NCBI GenBank assembly: GCA_032718475.1
Contig: JAUCBJ010008653.1
Coordinates: 34,803 to 98,802 of the forward strand
Length of the DNA: 64,000 nucleotides
Reading direction: 5' to 3'
Source: Nemertoderma westbladi
Lineage: Eukaryota; Xenacoelomorpha; Nemertodermatida; Nemertodermatidae
In this document: piece after piece, positions 32,801-42,012 of the stretch
Layout of the letters: the number at the start of each line of letters is the position of its first letter
Numbering within the stretch: the stretch's first letter is position 1
Translations under genes and position numbers: made by a program
The notes under the pieces: model-generated
Databases searched by the model: none
The model's input: the letters and a program-made list of their open reading frames with translations, nothing else
What the model was told of the DNA's origin: nothing

Positions 32801-34491
32801 CGTCAGCGGATAATGCGCGGGCCGAATCAGGTAAACCGCAACACCCGGCGACGGAGAGTAATAGGGGGATTGCGAGTATCCCCAGCGGCGTGCGATCGAG
32901 CAGAGAGAGGCAGGTTGATGTCGCGAGAGGGCAGACGAAGCGTCGAGCCCGATCAGAAGAGGGAAGAAGAACAGTGGAGTTTAACCGGGAGGTCGACGAG
33001 AGATCTCATGAGCCGGAATACTGCACTGAAAAGAGAAGAAGAGGAGATAGTAGAAAAGGTGTCGCCACGAACGATAGGAGTGCGAGGACGGATAACGGAC
33101 CGTCGATAGTAGAGATGGAGTCAGGGAGCCAGTGGGGTCGAACTTCGGGAGATTGCCGTCGCCCCGGAGAAACGCACCACACGCCAAGAGAGGGGTACAG
33201 GAGGTACCAATACAAAGTCGAGAACAGGAGAGGGGATCGAAGAGAAGCTTCCCGACGGGATATAGCTGCCGATCGAGAGTACGGTAGTCGCGGGGAGATT
33301 CGAGATTCGCGAAGAATAAACTTCGGTTCGGAAGGGCACATGCAGACTGCAGGTCATACTGTAGGCCTTACTGCACATACTATTATAGGCCATGCTGGGA
33401 GAGACATAGTAGGCGATAGGGTAGCGCGAACGACGGGATTAAACCCGGAAGTCGCGGAGTACATACCGGTAGGTAGGCGAGAAGTAGATAGGCCTATATC
33501 GGTACAGCAGCATGACCATAATACACAGGGACATAACATATATCCAGGGGAGGGAGGAGTTATTGGAGATAGACGTATGGGCCCCAATATATTAACATCA
33601 ACCCCAGCACCAAACATACCGGCCGGGGGGGGACAGGGTGACATTCCCCCATCACAATATCGACAATATACCCCAATAGGAGCAAGAACATCGAACTCCC
33701 TGGACGAGAACAGGTCGTGCGGACAGTCACCACCACACGCGGCTATACAGGGGACTGCTAGTCCACAGTTAGCTGGTAGCAGGGCCACACCGTGGCAGGG
33801 ACAGAAAGAAAATAACACCATAAATGAACACAATCCCAATATACCCAGTAGGCCGAGTATAGACAACCAAAACATTAAATCGGTACATATAAACCTAAGC
33901 GCGATACGTGAAGGACTATACAGGAAACGCTATAATCCAGGATTCCAATGTCAATTACATCGGGACGGAACCCATAAGACCAGGAGTTGTAAATACTGGC
34001 AAGCGTTGCCCAAACGAGATCGTGTAGCCTACACAGACGCAAACGGACTATGTCATCGATGTGTGGTAAAAGGACACAGATCCGGAGAGTGTTGGAAAGG
34101 GAGAGGATGTGAAAGGACTAAACCAGGGGCAGAGAAGCCCATGAGCAAACATAAAGGAGTCGGGAAAGTAGAAGGAGGCGTGTTGCATACACACGCAGGA
34201 CTGACACAGTGCGAGGGGGCATTACATGGGCAGACGCCGTGTATACCGAGGGACGAGCGGGGGTCGTCGAGGGCTCTAATGCCAGCGCACATACGAAGGG
34301 GGAGGCCAGCAAAGGTGGCACCGAAGAGAGTGTGGCGAAGAGTTCGAGGACGTATAGGAGGGCAGCAGGAGAGTGCCTACTGGAAGAAGGGGCACGTGAG
34401 AGTTTTTAGTCGTCCAAAGTTTTGGACTGAGGGGGGTGGGAATGAGGGCGAGACGCCCTTCCCACGCACAAAATATAAAATAATTATTTAA
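32650..34491 (+). CDS. gag: Gag-like protein of the gag-only LTR element, zinc-knuckle frame
   Basis: This frame is open from the fourth poly-G unit (about 32719; the first codons are GTG GGG, so no own ATG) to 34491. It most likely continues the first gag frame across the poly-G repeats by slippage or mutation. The long Arg/Glu/Gly-rich middle is disordered-looking. Near 33945-34105 lies a BEL-type pair of knuckles: CQLHRDGTHKTRSC, then CHRCVVKGHRSGEC, with a WQALPKRDRVAY spacer as in BEL/Pao gag. It would bind the element RNA. No protease motif follows. Confidence 0.7.
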
Positions 34492-34569
34492 TTAAAAATA
34501 AGAAAATAATTAAATAATAGAGTAGGTAGAAGTTAGGTAGTAAGAGTTAGTTAGTTAGTTAGTTAGTTA
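34492..34569 (+). other. Short AT-rich link and GTTA repeat
   Basis: After the gag stop there is an A/T stretch, then (GTTA)n at about 34548-34572, leading into the hairpin array. Confidence 0.6.
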
Positions 34570-35725
34570 GTTAGAGGGTGGTACGTAGTACCGTTAGAGA
34601 GTAAGAGTTAGAGGGTACGCAGTACCGTTAGAGAGTAAGAGTTAGAGGGTGGTATGTAGTACCGTTAGAGAGTAAGAGTTAGAGGGTACGTAAGTACCGT
34701 TAGTCAGTTAGAGGGTACGTAAGTACCGTTAGTCAGTTAGAGAGTTAGAGGGTACGTAAGTACCGCTAGTTAGTTAGAGATTTAGAGGGTACGTAAGTAC
34801 CGTTAGTCAGTTAGAGAGTTAGAGGGTACGTTGTACCGCTAGCTAGTAGAGAGAGCTAGAGTAGTAAGAGGGTACGTAGTACCGCTAGTTAGGAGTGTTA
34901 GTAGAGCAGTAGAGGGTTGTGGGCACCATAAGCGCCACGTAGATGGAAGTAGCAGTAGAGGTTGTGGGCACCGTAAGCGCCACGTAGTTAGAGTTAGTAG
35001 GGAATGCGCTGAACTTAGTGGGGCACGGGCGTGACGATGTGTTTGATGTAAGAGCAGGGTATGTTAATTAGAGTTAGTGGGAGTTAGGGGTTAGTAAGAG
35101 GGTACGTAGTACCGGTTGTGGTTGTGGGCACCGTTAGCGCCACGTAGATAGAGGTAGAGTTAGTAAGAGGGTACGTAGTACCGGTTGTGGTTGTGGGCAC
35201 CGTTAGCGCCACGTAGATAGAAGTAGAGTTAGTAAGAGTTAGTAGAAGTTCACATAATTAACGTACCCACTCTGCCGGCATTCAGAGCGTCACGTGCAGG
35301 CGAGTGGATGTAAAGGAAGTAAGTTAGAGATAGAGTAGAGTAGTAGAGAGGGCACATAGGGTGCCAGGTAGTAGAGTAGAGTGTTAGAGGTAGCAGAGAG
35401 GGCACATAGGGTGCCAGAGAGTAGAATAGTAGAGACGGGCACATAGGGTGCCAGGTAGTAGAGTTAGAGAGTTAGAGATAGAGTAGAGTAGTAGAGACGG
35501 GCACATAGGGTGCCAGGTAGTAGAGTTAGAGAGTTAGAGATAGAGTAGAGTAGTAGAGAGGGCACATAGGGTGCCAGGTAGTAGAGTTAGAGAGGTAGTA
35601 GTGTAGTAGAGAGGGCACATAGGGTGCCAGGTAGTAGAGCTAGATAGGTAGTTGAGTAGTAGAAGGGCACATAGGGTGCCAGATAGTAGAGTGGTTGTGG
35701 GCACCGCAAGCGCCACGTAGTTAGA
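34570..35725 (+). repeat. Array of about 23 short hairpins, three classes
   Basis: Class A, stem GGTAC/GTACC with 3-4 nt loops (GTA, GCA, GTAA, GTT): about 11 copies at 34575-34885 and 35100-35185. Class B, GTGGGCACC...AAGCGCCACG with stem GTGG-GC/GC-G-CCAC: five copies at about 34920-34990, 35125-35215 and 35695-35720. Class C, stem GGCAC/GTGCC, loop ATAGG: seven copies at 35345-35685. Spacers are almost free of C (GTTAGAGAGTTAGAG type), so only the stems can pair. Loops vary while stems are kept, and one class A copy (GGTATGTAGTACC) keeps pairing through a G-U wobble. It occupies the place of pol. Confidence 0.88.
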
Positions 35726-36533
35726 AGAGTGGGTAGAGTTAGGGAGTTCTAGTTAAAGGGCTAGAGAGTTGGTAGACTTAGATGAGTCAAGTAGAGTTAG
35801 TAGAAGTAGAGAGTTAGTAGGAGTTAGCTAGACTTAGTAGTTCTAGTTAGAGTTAGTAGAAAGTTAGAGGCTTTAGTTAGAGCCAGAAGTAGTGAGAGTT
35901 AGCGGAGAGTAGAGTTAGTAGTTAGTAGAGTTAGATAGTTAGAGTTAGTAAGCAGTAGGTAGATGGTATGATAGCACAGGGGTAGCATTAGAGATTAGGG
36001 CCTTAGGGAGGGCAAGAGAGATAGCGAGAGGTGGTATGGAGATAATGTGGAGAGAGTGGTGTAAGTACTATAGTCATACAACCTTTCTCAATTAGCTACT
36101 GGGATTGGGGGGCTAACTGACTATGGCACTTAGGGACAAGACGCCAGACGATTTCACATTTCCTGAGTGCGACGGCACGGAGGGGGGGTGAGATTCGTCA
36201 GAAGGGATAAGGTAGTCAAGGAGGGATGGAGTAATAGTGCGGAGTGCGAAGAGAGCGTGGGTGCAATTCAAGTGTGGGGGAGGAGAAGTGAGAGGAAGAG
36301 TGTGGGACGAGGAGGTCCGGGAGTATGCGAGAGTTGGAGTAGAGTGGTGAGAGTGTTGGGGAAACAAAAATTGTGTGAGTGAAGCGCACGATCGGCCCGA
36401 CACGAAACGCCAGAGGGTAGCAATATCATACCCATAGGGAGCGGCCCGGAAAGCCGGCTCCGAAAGAAAATAACCCACCCCACACCCGATACTAGATCGG
36501 GATCCAGCGGAATTGTAGCGCACTTTTTGGTGG
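35726..36533 (+). other. Purine-rich untranslated 3' region
   Basis: TTAGAGTTAGTAG-type sequence continues to about 35960, then more mixed sequence. No frame looks coding. It may be the element's 3' UTR or heavily diverged former pol. Confidence 0.5.
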
Positions 36534-36571
36534 ATGCTATCTTCTCACCGGGAAGATAGCATGGGGGGGAG
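36534..36571 (+). promoter_or_regulatory. Hairpin plus polypurine tract before 3' LTR
   Basis: ATGCTATCTTC (36534-36544) pairs perfectly with GAAGATAGCAT (36552-36562) across 7 nt. GGGGGGGAG (36563-36571) follows immediately and abuts the LTR, as the plus-strand primer tract must. Confidence 0.85.
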
Positions 36572-37109
36572 TGTTAGCTTATCCAATTCCGCTAACATGA
36601 ACCCACAAAGTAAGCCGTAAAGCAATATTGGGAGCATGAGGTTGATTACCAATCAACCTCGTGTCAGCCCAGTAAACGGGGACAATAGGCCCCAAAGGAG
36701 ACACACACAAAGGGTCAGGGGCCAAACCCCTAACCCAGAGAGTACAGGTGGAGTGAACGGGAACACTCCACAGGGCGCCAACAAGGGTATCAACCAATCA
36801 GAGGGGGGCAAGGCATCGATTAGGTAGTAATTAGGCCAACCGTGTAATATAACCAGTAACCCAATATCAGTAATTCAGTTATCTCAGTGCAGTAGTGCTA
36901 GCATAGGTTAATTAGTTTAGATAGGGGAGCACGGGACTTTTAGTTACCGTATCCCGCCTTCCACATATCTATATCTATATCTTATACCCATCAGTTATTA
37001 TACACCGAACATCAGAACTCATTCACTGTTTTCGTTTACTCTTTATACACGGCGGGGACGCGTAAGCTAAACACCGGATAAATCGGGATCCCTCCTGGAT
37101 CCCGTCACA
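36572..37109 (+). repeat. 3' LTR, 538 bp
   Basis: Same length and sequence as 29913-30450 apart from two substitutions seen by eye. Followed directly by ACGAT. Confidence 0.93.
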
Positions 37110-37296
37110 ACGATTATTCTCAATTTTTGCGATGGCTAACTTTTAGTACTCCTACTGCATTAATAGTATGCTCATTAGAACCACAATGACCGATTTAGTG
37201 GGGGTAGACACCTTCAAAACAAAGAGCGAATAGTTCTTGAGATATCGCAGAAAATGTGAAGTCCGGCACAAGTCTACATTACCGCCTTGAAGCGAT
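37110..37296. repeat. hAT-like element, inner part of left TIR and flank
   Basis: ACGAT, then sequence whose reverse complement lies at 39225-39400 (ATTCTCAATTTTYGCGATGG, ATGACCGATTTRGTGGGGGT, GAGATATCGCAGAAAATGTG). The last 57 bp (37240-37296) recur at 38996-39045 as the LINE target duplication. Confidence 0.85.
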
Positions 37297-38995
37297 TGCC
37301 TCAATGGTTGGAAGGCCCACTTTGAAAAGCTCCTCAATAATGACAGGGTATTGCCTGATAACTTTATAGAAGTAAAAGTGTCTGAGTCTGTACTCACCGA
37401 TATTCCCATTGGTGATATCTCCTTTGCAGAAGTGAAGGCTGCTGCAAAGAGCATAAAGACCAATCGTGCCAGTGGAGTAGATGGTGTTCCCCCTGAGGTC
37501 TTTAAAATACCTGAGTGTTTAAAGCTCATCTATCCCATCATAGTAGACATGTACCGAACAACAAGAGTCCCACAAGAAATGAAAACAAATAAGTTTGTGC
37601 CAGTTCCCAAGAAGCTGCAACCTAACACTCTATGGTTATTTTCGGGGTATCTCATTGATCTCGATTGCTGCAAAGCTATACAATAGAATTCTATTAAATC
37701 GCATCAGGGATCCCATTGAGAGACTGCTCTCCATGGAAATCAGAATGGGTTCCGTAAAGGTCGTGGGACCATGGAGCCCATTTTGGCACTTAGAAGGATT
37801 ATCAAAAAAGAAAGACAGGCATCTGGCTGTTATCTTTGTTGACTTCTTCAAGGCCTTTGATTCAGTCTCTCGCTCACGTATGTTCAGCATACTTTCATTA
37901 TATGGGATTCCTGATGAAATTATTGCATCAATCAGATCAGTATACGATGGTTCGACAACATTTGTGTCTACTGTTGAGGGTGACACAGAACCATTTGAAG
38001 TGTTATGGGGCGTCCTCCAGGGAGACACACTTGCACCATTCTTGTTCATAATTGTTGTTGTCTATGTTCTACGCATGTCCTTAGATCATCATAATGATGA
38101 TGGGGTGATGATAAGTCCACCTACTGGCTCCAGAAGTCGAGGAAATCCTGCCAAGTACCTAACTGATCTAGACTTTGCTGAGTACTTAGGAGTACTCTCA
38201 GAATCACTAGAGGGAGCCCAACGGCTCCTCAGGTCATTAGAACATGTTGCTTCTAGTGTTGGTCTTTTTATTAACTCCAGAAAGACCAAAATTTTGACAG
38301 TTAACTTTGAAAGTCCTCAGCAAGTCTCTGATCGGATGAGCATAAGCTCAAAAGATGGTATGCTTGAGCATGTGGATGACTTCTGTTACCTGGGATCATG
38401 GATCCGGAAGTCAGGTAAGGACCTTCGAATACGTAAGGGAAAGGCATGGGCAGCCTTGAATAGGTTTTCCAGGATTTGAAAGTCACCGAGAATTAAACGG
38501 AAACTTAAGGTCCGATTATTTAGAGCAGCAGTAGTTCCAGTACTCCTCTATGGGAGTCCATGCTGGGCTCTAACTGCTGAGGACACCAAATCTCTGGATG
38601 GCACATTCACAAGAATGCTACGCCGGGTTCATTGTGTCAAGTACAATGCACACATCTCCAACCAGACACTATATAACATTGGAGGTGTCTCATTGGTTCC
38701 CCCAAGCTTGACACTAGAACAAAATCGCCTCCGCTTTGCAGGACATTGCTTTCGCCGTGAGGACCAGCCAGTGCATAACCTTGTACTTTGGCAGCCTCAT
38801 GGAGTGAATAAGCATGGTGGACAGCCCATGACTTTCTTGAGACGCATCTTAAAGGACACTTGCCTTGAAGATGCAGATGATCTAGCAAATGTCATGGGTG
38901 ATAGGGAGTTGTGGCGGTGCAATTTTGTCGAGAAGCCGGCACAGCATTCTTAAAAATGCAGCTGCAATGCAGCATGCCGATCCTAGTAGTAGTAG
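37297..38995 (+). mobile_element. RTE-like LINE, 5'-truncated, 1.7 kb
   Basis: Best copy of the family in the window. It runs into GCATGCCGATCC and a short (TAG)n tail, and is flanked by unusually long duplicated sequence (37240-37296 and 38996-39045; about 50 bp with a small gap). Coding content is described in the next entry. Confidence 0.87.
37351..38953 (+). pseudogene. LINE reverse transcriptase
   Basis: Frames 37351-37686, 37595-38479 and 38480-38953 cover most of an RT. Motifs in order are TNRASGVDGVPPEVFK, the fingers, AVIFVDFFKAFDSV (first catalytic Asp), GVLQGDTLAPFLF, then DLDFAEYLG where active relatives have FADD (the copy at 22960 still has FADD). YLGSWIRKSGKD and LYGSPCWALTAEDT follow. 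A stop replaces Trp near 38478 (SRI*KSP versus SRIWKSP at 23118-23729). The mutated catalytic pair, one frameshift near 37600 and the stop make this copy dead. It would have copied its own RNA at a nicked target. Confidence 0.85.
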
Positions 38996-39045
38996 AGATA
39001 TCGCAGAAAATCTGGCACAAGTCTACATTACCACCTTGAAGCGAT

Positions 39046-39224
39046 ATGGGCAAATACACTAAAAATGATACTTTGAATTATCTTAAGGCATCAAAAATAT
39101 ACACATCACTGCAACAAATTGATTTAGTGTATACAGACACCTTCAAAATGAAAGAGTAGTGATTAGTTCACTATAGTTTTTGTACAAAATGTGTGGAATG
39201 GGTCAACTCAACTTGTGTTGATGA
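39046..39224. other. Core of the hAT-like element
   Basis: Single-copy centre between the two TIR arms. Non-coding. Confidence 0.6.
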
Positions 39225-39987
39225 TGGGCTTGTGTCGGACTTCACATTTTCTGCGATATCTCAAGAACTATTCGCTCTATGCTTGTTTTGATGGTGTCTA
39301 CCCCCACCAAATCGGTCATTGCGGTTCTAATAGTATAGTATAATATTAAAGCAGTAGGAGAACTAAAAGTTGGCCATCGCGAAAATTGAGAATAATCATT
39401 ACTTGCGCAAAAGGGTACTACTACTACTCATCCATACTACAGATCGGCATGCTGCATTTCAGCTGCATTTTTAAGAATGCTGTGCCGGCTTATCGACAAA
39501 ATTGCACCGCCACAACTCCCTATCAGACATTTGCTAGATCATCCGCATCTTCAAGGCCAGTGTCCTTTAAGATACGTCTCAAGAAAGTCATGGGCTGTCC
39601 ACCATGCTTATTCACTCCATGAGGCTGCCAAAGTACAAGATTATGCACTACGCCAAAGGGTAGGTTCTGCCCCTGTGCCTGTGGAACTAGTTCCCTTGAT
39701 CCAAAAATCAAAATTTTGGTTTCTAACTAAGTTTGGACCCATTTGATGACATTTGATGCATGCAGGAAGTTATTTCTTGAGTCATTCATCTTTCATCAAT
39801 GTGTTATACAGTTTAAAATCTCATTATGGTGCATCGTGATGCCTCAAAATTTCAACACCCTTGGGATCCGTGAAGATATAGACAAAATTTATAGAAATTT
39901 TTTTTGCCTTAATTTTTTACCATTTGGCAACTTTTGTGCACAGGTAGAACAATGAAATCTAAAAAAAGTAAAAAACGCACCGCCCTA
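39225..39987. repeat. Right TIR of the hAT-like element, interrupted
   Basis: Reverse complement of the left arm (29566-29907 plus 37110-37275), interrupted by the LINE scrap at 39416-39646. Confidence 0.88.
39416..39646 (-). mobile_element. RTE-like LINE 3' fragment, minus strand
   Basis: Starts with (TAC)n, the complement of the LINE tail, then the LINE 3' end read backwards (FLRRILKDTGLEDADDLANV on the minus strand). TTGCGCAAAAGGG at 39403-39415 and TACGCCAAAGGG at about 39649-39660 are its target duplication. Confidence 0.85.
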
Positions 39988-39995
39988 ATGGTGCA
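39988..39995. other. 8-bp target-site duplication ATGGTGCA, right copy
   Basis: Identical to 29558-29565. Confidence 0.9.
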
Positions 39996-40334
39996 GTGTT
40001 GTATCTTCTTAGGTGTTATCATGACAGTGATAAACACATGGTTTCCTTTGTCACATCTAAGGCTCGTACCACCCCGATTAAAAACCCAAAGTCGATCAAT
40101 AAATTAGAACTACAATCTTGTATCTTGGCTTTGCGGATAGGACAGACCATTATGAGGGAATTGTGGTACAAAATTGTGTCCAGAACGTTTTGGTCTGATT
40201 CAAAGGTTGCCCTTGGGTGGATCAAAAATCCAGACTTGAAACTTAAAACTTTTGAAACTATTCGTGTGACAGAAATAAGAAATAATTCTTTAGTTAATGA
40301 TGAGATATGTTCCAACCGATATGAATCCAGCTGA
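39996..40334 (+). pseudogene. pol: BEL-1 RNase H, remaining part
   Basis: Picks up the RNase H frame cut at 29565. It contains the conserved NKLELQSCILALRIGQ (catalytic Glu) and FWSDSKVALGWIKN (Asp). The enzyme would remove RNA from the RNA-DNA hybrid. A frameshift near 40300 moves the reading to the next frame. Confidence 0.82.
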
Positions 40335-42012
40335 CCATGTATCCCGGGGAATGACACCCCAGGAGTTAATAGATTGTAAACAGTGGTTTACAGGACCCGA
40401 GTTTCTCCAAGGTATGAAAGATACATGGCCAGCTGATCCAATTATATATAATGCCCCAGTCGATGAGTCAGAGGAGAAACCAAAGGTTTTCCTGTCTTCC
40501 ATTAAGATTTCAAATCCCGACTCTACAACTAAGTTTATTAAATATTTTAGGAATACAAATAGGTTGTATGTATGTACAGCAAGAATGAGACGTGCGCGTT
40601 GTGCACATTTTTGCAAGCGTCGTGGGTTAGAGTATCATCCTCCAGAAAGGATTTCGAAATGTGAGATGGATGCAGCAAAGGTAGCTGTAGTAAGGTATGT
40701 CCAGCGTCCATTTGAGGATGATCGTCTAAGGTTATTATCAGGTTGCCCGGTAAGGAAAGGAAGTCCATTAGAGAGGATGAACCCTCATGTAGATAAATCT
40801 GGTGTATTAAGGATGGGTTCACGCTGTATTAGTACACCATTAGATTTTGATGAGATGAATCCAGTAGTTATTCCTAAGGATTCTGTTTTAATTCCTCATA
40901 TTATTTATGATCATCATTGGTCTTTAGGACATGCTGGCAGAGAGCATGTTACCAATGAAATTCGTAGGAGGTATTGGATCATAGGCTTGAGGTCACAAAT
41001 TAAGGTTTTCTTAAGTAAATGCATGATTTGTAAGATGCGTGATCATAGGCTCATGAAGCAACAAATGGCAAATCTTCCTTCTTATAGAACTGAACCATAC
41101 CTACCTCCATATACAAGGACGGGAGTAGATTATTTTGGTCCCATTGATACTAAACGGGGAAGGGCACGGGTGAAACGTTGGGTAGCATTATATACCTGTC
41201 TTGCAACTCGTGCTGTGGAATTAGATGTTGTTGAAGACCTTTCGACAAACTCATTCATCAACTCACTTCGTCGCTTTGTTAACTCGAAAGCAAGGAGGGT
41301 TACTGATATATATAGTGACAATGGTACCAACTTTGTGGGTGCTGAGCGGCAGCTGCATGAAGCACTCGATGATTTAAATCACATAGATTTCTCTAATGTG
41401 TTGGTCCCAAATCATCGAATTAACTTTCATCACCAGCCACCAGGAGGTCCACATATGTCTGGAGTCTGGGAACGTCTCGTAGGTCTAACCAAAAACATAA
41501 TTAAATTGACATTGGAAAAAGAGTTAGTTAACGATGATACATTGCGAACAGTCTTGTCTGAAGCTCAGGCAATATTAAACAGTCGTCCGCTCTACTCAAC
41601 AACTGATGATGTTAGAGGTGACACCATACTTACCCCAAATCATGCCCTATGTCTTGACCCTGTTTCCAATTTACCACCAGGTCTATTTATTACAGCTAAT
41701 GATGGAATTGAACGTACCTGGAGACAATCTCAAGTCCTAAGTAATTTCTTTTGGAAGAGATTTATCAGGGAGTACCTACCCACCCTTCATAAAAGAACAA
41801 AGTGGTACCGCCCAGGATACAATCTTAAGGTTAACGATATGGTTCTTGTCATGGATGAGAACTCTATCAAAGGTGCATGGATAGTTGGACGGATTACTCG
41901 TGTCTTCCCTGGTGAGGACAAGCTAGTCCGTGTTGCTGAGATAAAGTTGAGAGGAGGTTCAGTACTCAAACGCCCTATTCATAAGCTGTGCCTACTTGAG
42001 CAGGCTCAATGA
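40297..42012 (+). CDS. pol: BEL-1 integrase
   Basis: 571-aa open frame beginning in the end of RNase H (YVPTDMNPADHVSRG). The integrase zinc domain follows (HHWSLGHAGREHVTNEI, then CMICK; about residues 205-250). The core has the Asp of RTGVDYFGPI, the Asp of YSDNGTNFVGA and the Glu of GVWERLVG, so the DDE triad is complete. The C-terminal BEL-type domain (YLPTLHKRTKWYRPG, then VNDMVLVMDEN) ends near LCLLEQ. It would insert the cDNA into chromosomes. No stop or frameshift lies within the integrase itself. The first Met is not the real start, because the protein is a polyprotein segment. Confidence 0.88.
   Translation: MMRYVPTDMNPADHVSRGMTPQELIDCKQWFTGPEFLQGMKDTWPADPIIYNAPVDESEEKPKVFLSSIKISNPDSTTKFIKYFRNTNRLYVCTARMRRARCAHFCKRRGLEYHPPERISKCEMDAAKVAVVRYVQRPFEDDRLRLLSGCPVRKGSPLERMNPHVDKSGVLRMGSRCISTPLDFDEMNPVVIPKDSVLIPHIIYDHHWSLGHAGREHVTNEIRRRYWIIGLRSQIKVFLSKCMICKMRDHRLMKQQMANLPSYRTEPYLPPYTRTGVDYFGPIDTKRGRARVKRWVALYTCLATRAVELDVVEDLSTNSFINSLRRFVNSKARRVTDIYSDNGTNFVGAERQLHEALDDLNHIDFSNVLVPNHRINFHHQPPGGPHMSGVWERLVGLTKNIIKLTLEKELVNDDTLRTVLSEAQAILNSRPLYSTTDDVRGDTILTPNHALCLDPVSNLPPGLFITANDGIERTWRQSQVLSNFFWKRFIREYLPTLHKRTKWYRPGYNLKVNDMVLVMDENSIKGAWIVGRITRVFPGEDKLVRVAEIKLRGGSVLKRPIHKLCLLEQAQ

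Larger units (their letters stand above)
29913..37109 (+). mobile_element. Young gag-only LTR retrotransposon (7.2 kb)
   Basis: Two 538-bp LTRs (TG...CA) are flanked by ACGAT. I count only two differences between them (near 29976/36635 and near 30112/36771), so the insertion is recent. Inside are gag-type coding frames (30543-32396 and about 32650-34491), a 1.2-kb hairpin array, a purine-rich region and a polypurine tract, but no protease, RT, RNase H or integrase. This matches the TR-GAG type of non-autonomous element, which needs enzymes from a related, probably BEL/Pao, element. The base composition is GC- and G-rich, unlike the surroundings. Confidence 0.9.
29566..39987. mobile_element. 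hAT-like long-TIR element, expanded by nested insertions
   Basis: The terminal inverted repeat is long (about 490 bp in total): the left arm is 29566-29907 plus 37110-37275, and the right arm is 39225-39415 plus 39649-39987. Both ends start TAGGGCG and continue TGCGTTTTTTAC. An 8-bp duplication (ATGGTGCA) flanks it; 8-bp duplications with TAGGG/CAGGG ends are typical of hAT elements. Without the nested LTR element and LINEs it would be about 1.2 kb with no transposase, so it is a non-autonomous foldback-type element. Confidence 0.85.
24473..42012 (+). mobile_element. BEL/Pao retrotransposon BEL-1, interrupted
   Basis: Gag, zinc knuckles, protease, RT, RNase H and integrase occur in BEL/Pao order on the plus strand, with the RNase H split by the 10.4-kb insertion at 29566-39987. 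Coding parts are nearly open: one in-frame TGA (26596-26598), a frameshift near 29080 and another near 40300. That is far less decay than in the minus-strand BEL-2, so this copy is younger. LTRs are not securely identified; the 734-bp direct repeats that bracket it at a distance are candidates but lack TG/CA ends and primer sites. Confidence 0.8.

Noticed and set aside
31043-33875. Long minus-strand Pro/Ser-rich frames opposite the gag-only element
   Set aside because: Shadows of Arg/Gly/Glu-rich plus-strand coding; the plus strand has LTR orientation, ATG position and zinc knuckles.
35250-35716. Minus-strand repeated WHPMCPLYY peptides as a repeat protein
   Set aside because: Translation of the hairpin array; frames are interrupted at irregular spacers.
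34570-35725. CRISPR-like regular repeats
   Set aside because: Repeats are themselves hairpins in three classes with variable, low-complexity, non-unique spacers in a eukaryotic LTR element; no cas genes.
37636-38049. Minus-strand frames opposite the LINE RT
   Set aside because: Antisense shadows of the RT; the plus strand shows all RT motifs.
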